Part shown: one piece after another, positions 1 through 4,436 of the stretch
Position numbering within the stretch: position 1 is the stretch's first letter
How the letters are laid out: every line of letters starts with the position of its first letter
DNA from: Planctomycetota bacterium
GTDB lineage: Bacteria; Planctomycetota; Planctomycetia; Pirellulales; Lacipirellulaceae
Direction of reading: 5' to 3'
Assembly: GCA_029259975.1 (NCBI GenBank)
Contig: JAJDEE010000456.1
Span: 1 to 5,670, forward strand
Length of the DNA stretch: 5,670 nucleotides
Notes under the pieces: model-generated
Databases searched by the model: none
The model's input: only the letters and a program-made list of their open reading frames with translations
Told to the model about the DNA's origin: nothing
Translations under genes and position numbers: made by a program

Positions 1-2
1 GC

Positions 3-1136
3 ACACAACGTGAGGCGGTCACGGCTTTGGCGGGCAAGCAGCTGTTTCCGATCGAAGTCAAAGCCGCCAGCAAACAGGCCGAGCGAACTGGTTCGCATCG
101 CGTGCGACCGCAGGCGATGTCGCAGTTTTATTTGCAGTTGGCGGCGCTACTGCGTAGCGGCGTGCCGTTGCTGCGGTCGCTAGAAGTGTTGGAGCAACAG
201 ACTTCCAACCCGGCATTAGCTTTTGTGATCGACGATCTTCACGCTCGCGTCACCGAAGGGCAATCGCTGGCCGAAGCGACCGCTCGCCACCCAAAAGCGT
301 TTAGCGAGCTTGCCACTAGCATCATCCGCGCCGGCGGCGAAGGTGGATTTTTGGAGGAAGCACTCGAACGTGTTGCCAAGTTCACCGATCAGCAGGCCGA
401 ACTCAAAAGCCGTGTCGCGGGGGCACTCGCTTATCCGATTTTTTTGGCCGTGTTCAGCGTTGGCATTGTTAGCGTCCTCATCATCTTTTTCATACCGAAA
501 TTCGAAACGCTGTTCGCTCGTCTACGTGCTCGGGGTGAACTGCCCTTCTTGACCGATTGGCTATTGTGGCTGAGTAAGACAATCTCTGGCTACGGCCTGT
601 GGATTGCGCTGACGATTGGCGTATTGGTATTGTTCGCCCGCGCTCGATTGGCAACCGATGCTGGGCGCTGGTTTATGGATCGCTGGCGGTTGAAAATTCC
701 TCAGGCGGGGCCAATCTACCGCAACTTGGCCGTTTCTAGATTTTGCCGTATCTTAGGGACTTTGCTCCATGGCGGAGTGCCGATCGTCAATGCGTTGCGG
801 ATCAGTTCTGACTCGATGGGCAATCGCGTGTTGGCAGCAGCTATCCAGGAAGCGTCCGAGAATATCACTGCAGGCGAATCGCTGGCAACACCTCTCAAGG
901 CAAGCGGGCATTTTCCGCCTGACGTGGTGGAAATGATCGGTGTGGCCGAACAATCCAACACACTCGAGACCGTACTCACGAATATCGCCGACACACTCGA
1001 AAAACAAACCTGGCGAAAGCTCGACCTGCTAGTTCGCCTACTAGAACCAATGATGCTGCTGGTCATGGCCTCAGCGGTGCTGGTCATTGTGGTCGCGTTA
1101 CTGCTCCCAATGCTAAAATCTGCCATGGCCCTATAA
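3..1136 (+). CDS. gspF: Type II secretion inner-membrane platform protein GspF (5' partial)
   Basis: GspF is the polytopic inner-membrane platform on which the secretion ATPase acts to assemble the pseudopilus. Two repeated T2SSF domains are visible. Counting from the TTG at 27, the first spans about residues 33-157 (QFYLQLAALLRSGVPLL, then GGEGGFLEEAL) and the second about 238-362 (RFCRILGTLLHGGVPIVNAL, then PDVVEMIGVAEQSNTLE). Hydrophobic membrane segments lie near 137-157, 189-206 and 343-362, and PMMLLVMASAVLVIVVALLLP is the usual C-terminal anchor. The frame stays open to the window edge, and the residues before TTG 27 (REAVTALAGKQLFPIEV) match the end of the usual GspF N-terminal domain. 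The gene therefore starts upstream, and I estimate that about 25-30 residues are missing. The PilC-type pilus platform protein is the same family; the downstream gspG-K genes favour T2SS. gspE would be expected upstream. Confidence 0.95.
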   Translation, partial: TQREAVTALAGKQLFPIEVKAASKQAERTGSHRVRPQAMSQFYLQLAALLRSGVPLLRSLEVLEQQTSNPALAFVIDDLHARVTEGQSLAEATARHPKAFSELATSIIRAGGEGGFLEEALERVAKFTDQQAELKSRVAGALAYPIFLAVFSVGIVSVLIIFFIPKFETLFARLRARGELPFLTDWLLWLSKTISGYGLWIALTIGVLVLFARARLATDAGRWFMDRWRLKIPQAGPIYRNLAVSRFCRILGTLLHGGVPIVNALRISSDSMGNRVLAAAIQEASENITAGESLATPLKASGHFPPDVVEMIGVAEQSNTLETVLTNIADTLEKQTWRKLDLLVRLLEPMMLLVMASAVLVIVVALLLPMLKSAMAL

Positions 1137-1148
1137 AACTGCTACAAT
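1120..1148 (+). promoter_or_regulatory. Possible sigma70-type promoter ahead of gspG
   Basis: CTGCCA at 1120-1125 (4 of 6 to TTGACA) is followed by exactly 17 bases and then TACAAT at 1143-1148 (5 of 6 to TATAAT). A TG one base before the -10 box makes it an extended -10. It lies at the very end of gspF and would start transcription near 1155, about 87 bases before gspG. A separate promoter would suit gspG, since the major pseudopilin is needed in far larger amounts than the platform protein. The call rests on consensus matching only; promoter rules for planctomycetes are poorly known. Confidence 0.35.
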
Positions 1149-1161
1149 AATTATTCCCACC

Positions 1162-1197
1162 TAAGCCCACAGCATACCACCAACCCGCCAGGGCTTA
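1162..1197 (+). other. Stem-loop in the gspF-gspG gap
   Basis: TAAGCCC (1162-1168) and GGGCTTA (1191-1197) are perfect inverted repeats of 7 bp around a 22-base loop. They lie between the possible promoter and the gspG ribosome binding site. There is no T-tract after the stem, so it is not a standard intrinsic terminator. It could be an mRNA processing or stability element that separates gspF and gspG expression, or it could be chance. Confidence 0.3.
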
Positions 1198-1224
1198 CCA
1201 CTCACCATTCCCACTCAAGAAACA

Positions 1225-1241
1225 GAGGAAGGACTTCCCTC
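1225..1241 (+). promoter_or_regulatory. gspG ribosome binding site inside a small hairpin
   Basis: GAGGAAGGA (1225-1233) is the strongest SD in the window, 8 bases before the ATG at 1242, and it fixes the gspG start. The same bases can pair with the sequence up to the start codon: GAGG 1225-1228 with CCTC 1238-1241, then AA with TT across a single bulged C, leaving a GGAC loop. Folding would mask most of the SD. The SD is seen directly; the regulatory role is inference. Confidence 0.55.
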
Positions 1242-1670
1242 ATGAGACAGGAAAAGAATCTTTCAACGCGTGCCGCTTTTACGCTCATCGAAGTGCTTTT
1301 GGTGCTCGTCATCCTCGTCATTCTCGGCTCACTAGCGACCAACGTGTTTATCGGCACACAAGACAAAGCTAATATCAACGCCGCAAAAGCGCAAGCCGGC
1401 TTGATCAGTGACCCGATCAATCGCTACCGCCTCGATTTTGGCAAATACCCTGCCAAGATCGAAGACCTTTGGGAGGAACCCAGCGATACGGCCATGAAGG
1501 ACAAATGGCTCTCAGAATACGTCGAAAAACTGAACAATGACCCGTGGGGAAACCCTTACCAATATCTGGCCGAAGGCAAGAAGAATCCAAAAAAGTACGA
1601 CTTCTGGTCTAACGGCCCCGATGGCCAAAGCGGTACCGACGACGACATCGGCAACTGGGAGAAAGAATGA
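1242..1670 (+). CDS. gspG: Major pseudopilin GspG
   Basis: GspG is the main subunit of the periplasmic pseudopilus, the piston-like fibre that pushes folded substrates through the outer-membrane secretin. The 142-residue protein has a 12-residue leader and a type IV prepilin site, RAA/FTLIEV, with Glu at mature position 5 (E17), followed by the hydrophobic stem to about residue 34. The globular part has the GspG signatures NNDPWGNPYQY (98-108) and the C-terminal loop DFWSNGPDGQSGTDDDIGNW (120-139), which in known GspG proteins binds calcium and is needed for function; the acidic residues are kept here. The length is normal for the family. Position -1 is Ala rather than the usual Gly. The start is supported by a strong SD. 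The stop codon overlaps the gspH start by ATGA, so the two are probably translationally coupled. Confidence 0.96.
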   Translation: MRQEKNLSTRAAFTLIEVLLVLVILVILGSLATNVFIGTQDKANINAAKAQAGLISDPINRYRLDFGKYPAKIEDLWEEPSDTAMKDKWLSEYVEKLNNDPWGNPYQYLAEGKKNPKKYDFWSNGPDGQSGTDDDIGNWEKE

Positions 1671-2407
1671 AGGCGGTAGGCGGAAGGCGGAAGGCGGAAG
1701 CAAGTTTGCTCCCTACACGCTCAACCAATGAGCGACCAACGAGAGCGGACTACACTATCCGAGCGGCAGCTCGCATAGGCTGCAGCCCAGCTGCGATGAC
1801 GCTCTTCGAGCTGCTACTTGTTCTCGTGTTGCTCGTAGTTGTCGGTAGCTTAGCGGCGCCGTTGTTTGAAGGCAGTTTTTCGTCGATTCGGCTGCGAAGA
1901 GGCACCGATCAGGTCGTCGCGAGTTGGTCGCAAGCACGCACACATGCCATCGAGTCGGGCCAGATCTATCAGTTTCGTTTCGAGCCAGAGGGCAACGATT
2001 ATCGTATCGACGCTTGGTCGGGCGGCATAGAGCCAGACTTGGACGAAACCGAGCTGGCGACAACCAGCGCAGCGCGCGCGAACGACGAACTTACCCTCGA
2101 AGAACGAGAGCTTGCCGAGTGGAAACTCGAGGCATCGCTGCCCGAGGAGATTGTCTTTAGTTCGGCTCAAAGTGTTTCTCTCGACGAGCTGGGACAGCGC
2201 ACCGCGACACAGCTCGGCCAAGACAACACGACCCAGTGGTCTGCGCCAATTTTGTTCTTCCCCGACGGCACGACTTCTGACGCGAGTTTGTTGCTCCAAA
2301 GCGGAAAGAAGCTGTACCGTCGCGCAACGCTCCGCGCCTTGACAGGTGTGGCGCGGACGAGCGATCTCCTGTCTCGCGAAGAAGTCGACCGCTTCCAATC
2401 CCGATAG
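1667..2407 (+). CDS. gspH: Minor pseudopilin GspH
   Basis: This is a pseudopilin of the GspH family, thought to link the pseudopilus tip to the GspG shaft. The prepilin motif PAA/MTLFELLLVLVLL lies at residues 41-56 with Glu at +5 (E48), and cleavage would give Met44 as first residue. The globular domain has YQFRFEPEG (101-109), WSAPILFFPDGTTSDA (191-206) and RRATLRALTGVAR (218-230), the usual GspH C-terminal pattern. Two things are odd. The leader is 43 residues instead of the common 6-15, and its first third is encoded by a 7-bp tandem repeat. The ATG at 1667 has an SD (GGGAG, 1657-1661) and the ATGA overlap with gspG. A TTG at 1706, just after the repeat and preceded by GGAAG, is an alternative start giving a 30-residue leader. 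Residues 119-190 are an acidic, family-variable insertion that makes the protein longer than typical GspH. Confidence 0.88.
   Translation: MKAVGGRRKAEASLLPTRSTNERPTRADYTIRAAARIGCSPAAMTLFELLLVLVLLVVVGSLAAPLFEGSFSSIRLRRGTDQVVASWSQARTHAIESGQIYQFRFEPEGNDYRIDAWSGGIEPDLDETELATTSAARANDELTLEERELAEWKLEASLPEEIVFSSAQSVSLDELGQRTATQLGQDNTTQWSAPILFFPDGTTSDASLLLQSGKKLYRRATLRALTGVARTSDLLSREEVDRFQSR
1672..1699 (+). repeat. Heptamer tandem repeat (GGCGGAA)4 at the start of gspH
   Basis: Four head-to-tail units fill 1672-1699: GGCGGTA, then three identical GGCGGAA. AA precedes them and G follows, so the periodicity extends slightly further. The array begins 3 bases after the gspH ATG and reads as Gly/Arg/Lys/Ala/Glu residues with no counterpart in pseudopilins. 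A 7-bp unit is not a multiple of three, so gain or loss of one unit would shift the gspH frame. Each unit junction also contains GGAAGG, which resembles a ribosome binding site. Confidence 0.85.
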
Positions 2408-2418
2408 CAACTTCATCG

Positions 2419-2865
2419 ATGCAAACCTTTCCTTCCAATCGCCGTCGCAAACCTGCCTTCACATTGCTAGAAGTCATACTGGCACTGGCGATTTTGGCAG
2501 GGGCAATCGCTGTTTTGGGCGAGGTGATGAGCGTCGCAGGACGCAACGCGTCTGATGCCCAGGCCGAAGCGCAGGCTCAATTGCTGGCGAGTTCCGTGAT
2601 GGACGAAATGCTCGCTGGCATGACGGAACTGGCTAACCAATCGCGTCAGCCTTTGGAAGCGGATTCGGCGATTCCGTGGGTCTATTCTGTGCAGCTGGAC
2701 GAAACGACTCTTGCCGGCCTGACCTCGGTCGAGGTACTCGTCGAGCAAGACGTTGAAAAGCAGTTTCGACCGGTGAAGTTTCGACTGATCCGCTGGATAG
2801 CAGAGGAGTCCGATTCGTCCGTTGAGGAAGAACCAGACGATGCGGAGGGCGAAGGCAATGGCTAA
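2419..2865 (+). CDS. gspI: Minor pseudopilin GspI
   Basis: GspI is the core of the GspI-GspJ-GspK tip complex that nucleates the pseudopilus. The 148-residue protein has a 13-residue basic leader and the site KPA/FTLLEVILALAIL, with Glu at mature position 5 (E18) and a hydrophobic stem to about residue 40. DAQAEAQAQLLASSVMDEM (46-64) matches the GspI helix that follows the stem, and the short beta domain (about 87-125) fits GspI in size. The tail from residue 129 is strongly acidic (EESDSSVEEEPDDAEGEG), beyond the usual fold. Position -1 is Ala. The ATG lies 11 bp after the gspH stop and has no clear SD, so translation probably relies on coupling to gspH. The end overlaps gspJ by 8 bp. Confidence 0.88.
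   Translation: MQTFPSNRRRKPAFTLLEVILALAILAGAIAVLGEVMSVAGRNASDAQAEAQAQLLASSVMDEMLAGMTELANQSRQPLEADSAIPWVYSVQLDETTLAGLTSVEVLVEQDVEKQFRPVKFRLIRWIAEESDSSVEEEPDDAEGEGNG
2844..2849 (+). promoter_or_regulatory. Ribosome binding site that decides the gspJ start
   Basis: GGAGGG lies inside the 3' end of gspI, 8 bases before the ATG at 2858. It favours that ATG over the in-frame TTG at 2822 and ATG at 2840, neither of which is so well placed. It also gives a normal 5-residue prepilin leader. Confidence 0.7.
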
Positions 2866-3772
2866 ACGCGGCTTTACCTTGCTGGAAATGGTCCTCGCGA
2901 TCGGACTGGCGGGGGCAGTCTTAGGACTGCTCATGACCGCGATAGATTTGTATCTCGTCCGCGTCGACACCAGCCGCACGCAAGTCGAAACAGCTCAGCT
3001 CGCGCGGACCTTGTTGAATCATATCGCCAACGATATTCACGCAGCCCGTTATTTTGCACCAACCTCGGAATTAGGCGAAAGCGCCGACGACGACACTTCC
3101 TCGGATCAATCGTCCGTGCAAGGGATCTTCGGCACCGAGACCGAATTGCGCATCGACCGCTCGGCGGTCTGGCAATGGGAAATTTTAGCTCGCCAAATCG
3201 ACACCACAAACCCAAGCGTCGAAACCGATTCAACGCCAGACCCAAGAGCCATGCCGCAGACGGTTCGGTATCTGATCGGCGAGGGAAAAGAGTTACTCGC
3301 AACCAAGCTTGCAGCCACCGGGGTTAGCGAGCATCCGACCGCGTCGGGCTACGCCGGGCTTTATCGAGAACAACTCTCCACGGCCATCTGGCAGGAACAA
3401 AACCACTCTGCAACAAATCCATCGACCAGTAACAACACTGAAAATGCCGAATTAGTCGCACCGGAGGTCGTCGAAATTTCGTTTGCTTACTTCGATGGGC
3501 AAGAACTTCGCAGCGAGTGGGATTCGTCTGTCGAGGAAGGTCTGCCTAACGGAATAGAAATTCGCATCACTTTACTCGAAGAGCCCTTTGAACAAGCGGC
3601 CACCCATTCGCCCAACGACCGCGATGAGCTACGCCGCCACAAAGAAAATCTCGTCGAGTACCGACGGTTTGTGACGTTGCCCGACGTACGTGAACCTCAC
3701 GAGGCGGAGTTTCCCGCTTCCGCTGCCGAAAACCCAGCAAAAGCCCTTGATTTCAAACGCAGTTACACATAG
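2858..3772 (+). CDS. gspJ: Minor pseudopilin GspJ
   Basis: GspJ is the partner of GspI and GspK in the pseudopilus tip. From the ATG at 2858 the protein has 304 residues. It has a short leader and a canonical site, MAKRG/FTLLEMVLAIGL, with Glu at mature position 5 (E10); this is the only one of the four classical pseudopilins here with Gly at -1. QLARTLLNHIANDIHAARYF (47-66) is the usual GspJ helix after the stem. VVEISFAYFDGQELRSEWDS (204-223) followed by GLPNGIEIRITL (228-239) is the family's C-terminal signature. Residues 70-90 and 180-200 are acidic or Ser/Thr/Asn-rich loops, which make the protein longer than proteobacterial GspJ. The TAG stop lies inside the -10 box of the promoter for the next module. 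No gspK start follows directly, because the toxin-antitoxin genes intervene. Confidence 0.9.
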   Translation: MAKRGFTLLEMVLAIGLAGAVLGLLMTAIDLYLVRVDTSRTQVETAQLARTLLNHIANDIHAARYFAPTSELGESADDDTSSDQSSVQGIFGTETELRIDRSAVWQWEILARQIDTTNPSVETDSTPDPRAMPQTVRYLIGEGKELLATKLAATGVSEHPTASGYAGLYREQLSTAIWQEQNHSATNPSTSNNTENAELVAPEVVEISFAYFDGQELRSEWDSSVEEGLPNGIEIRITLLEEPFEQAATHSPNDRDELRRHKENLVEYRRFVTLPDVREPHEAEFPASAAENPAKALDFKRSYT

Positions 3773-3775
3773 AAT
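3747..3775 (+). promoter_or_regulatory. Promoter of the toxin-antitoxin module, predicted leaderless
   Basis: TTGATT (3747-3752, 4 of 6 to consensus), exactly 17 bases, then TAGAAT (3770-3775, 5 of 6). Transcription would be expected to start near 3781-3783, which is the antitoxin ATG itself (3782), so the mRNA would have no 5' leader. This agrees with the lack of any SD before that ATG. The promoter lies wholly inside the end of gspJ, and its -10 box contains the gspJ stop codon. Confidence 0.55.
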
Positions 3776-3784
3776 GTGTCTATG
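3765..3784 (+). promoter_or_regulatory. Candidate operator: two interleaved inverted repeats over the -10 box and start codon
   Basis: ACACAT-AGA-ATGTGT (3765-3779) and CATAGA-ATGTG-TCTATG (3768-3784) are both perfect 6-bp inverted repeats, and they share bases. Together they cover the -10 box and the antitoxin ATG. Antitoxins with a ribbon-helix-helix fold commonly bind such palindromes in their own promoter, often together with the toxin. The repeats are seen directly; the protein that binds them is inferred. Confidence 0.5.
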
Positions 3785-4012
3785 AAGAACATCACTCTCA
3801 GCGTTGACGAGCGTGTGCTTACCGCCGTGCGTCGGTACGCCTCCGAGCAAGGATCGTCGGTTAATGCCCTCGTCCGAGAATTTTTGTCAGGCATTTCGCG
3901 CCGTCAGGATCGGGCGAGCGAGGCGCGCAAACAGATTCGTGAAATGAGCCGCGTTTCGGAAGCGCGTATCGGCTCAGCATCTCGGAGTCGAGATCAGATC
4001 CATGAGCGTTAA
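3782..4012 (+). CDS. Ribbon-helix-helix-type antitoxin
   Basis: A 76-residue protein beginning MKNITLSVDERVLTAVRRYA. The order of elements is that of a ribbon-helix-helix/CopG-like antitoxin: a short N-terminal strand (KNITLSVD, 2-9), a first helix (about 9-23), a turn at GSS, and a second helix (SVNALVREFLSGI, 26-38). A charged Arg/Glu/Ser-rich tail (40-76) probably wraps the toxin. The expected role is to neutralise the PIN toxin encoded downstream and to repress its own promoter. The ATG at 3782 is preferred over the GTG at 3776, because the family starts at MKNITLS and because the promoter predicts an mRNA beginning at this ATG. The gene overlaps the toxin gene by 11 bp, typical of such pairs. 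The family is recognised from overall pattern, not from a named close relative. Confidence 0.82.
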   Translation: MKNITLSVDERVLTAVRRYASEQGSSVNALVREFLSGISRRQDRASEARKQIREMSRVSEARIGSASRSRDQIHER

Positions 4013-4415
4013 GTGCTTGCTCGACACAAACGTCTTGGTTTACGCGGCTGCAGGTCAAGGCGCAGAGGAGGCGAAGCGAATCAAGGCCGTCGAGCTGATT
4101 GAGAACGAAGACTTTGGTCTTTCTTCGCAAGTCCTGCAAGAATTTTATGTCACCGTTGTCCGTAAGATTGAGATTCCTCTTTCGGCAGTACAAGCATTCG
4201 AATGGATCGAACAGTTCGACGCTTTTCCCTGCATCGCGGTGGATAGGTCTCTCATCAAGATCGCGATAGAAATTAGCGAGCGTTACCAAACATCCTACTG
4301 GGATGGCGCAATTATTGCCGCAACTGAGGCCCTAGGAGCAACGACTCTTTTCAGCGAAGACTTGAACCACGGACAAAACTATGGCTCGGTTCAAGTCGTG
4401 AACCCGTTCCGATAA
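4002..4415 (+). CDS. PIN-domain toxin (VapC-like ribonuclease)
   Basis: A 137-residue PIN-domain protein, expected to be a Mg2+-dependent endoribonuclease held inactive by the antitoxin encoded upstream. The acidic active-site set is complete: D8 in CLLDTNVLVYA, E47 in SQVLQEFY, D101 in SYWDGAIIAA and D120 in FSEDLNHGQ. The conserved C-terminal VVNPF is also present. The length is normal, there is no break in the frame, and nothing suggests loss of activity. It has no strong SD, so translation is probably coupled to the antitoxin through the 11-bp overlap. The RNA target cannot be read from sequence; VapC relatives cut tRNA or rRNA, which may or may not apply. A perfect 10-bp inverted repeat lies just before its stop codon. 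Confidence 0.9.
   Translation: MSVKCLLDTNVLVYAAAGQGAEEAKRIKAVELIENEDFGLSSQVLQEFYVTVVRKIEIPLSAVQAFEWIEQFDAFPCIAVDRSLIKIAIEISERYQTSYWDGAIIAATEALGATTLFSEDLNHGQNYGSVQVVNPFR
4359..4397 (+). other. Perfect 10-bp inverted repeat at the 3' end of the toxin gene
   Basis: GACTTGAACC (4359-4368) and GGTTCAAGTC (4388-4397) are exact reverse complements around a 19-base loop. They end 15 bases before the toxin stop codon. The arms encode conserved PIN residues (EDLNH and the GSVQVV segment), so part of the match could be coincidence of coding. No T-tract follows, so it is not a standard terminator. It may form an mRNA hairpin between the toxin and gspK reading frames. Confidence 0.45.
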
Positions 4416-4436
4416 ACGCTCTGCGTAGTGGCTTTC

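Noticed and set aside
27..29. TTG as the start codon of gspF
   Set aside because: The frame stays open to base 3, and the upstream residues (REAVTALA) continue the usual GspF N-terminal domain, so the gene is cut by the window rather than starting here.
1137..1241. Intrinsic terminator after gspF
   Set aside because: The stem is only 7 bp with a 22-base loop and no T-tract, so the downstream genes could still be read from upstream.
2822..2857. Longer gspJ from TTG 2822 or ATG 2840
   Set aside because: The ATG at 2858 has a well-spaced GGAGGG and gives a normal short prepilin leader; the longer versions only add translated gspI overlap.
716..2979. Long open frames on the - strand opposite gspF, gspH, gspI and gspJ
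   Set aside because: They lie opposite well-supported genes and show low-complexity or unrecognisable proteins, so they are shadows of the coding strand. The Ser/Pro/Phe-rich one opposite the heptamer array simply reads the repeat backwards.
3776..3778. GTG start two codons before the antitoxin ATG
   Set aside because: Related antitoxins begin MKNITLS, and the predicted transcript starts near 3782, so the GTG would not be in the mRNA made from the local promoter.
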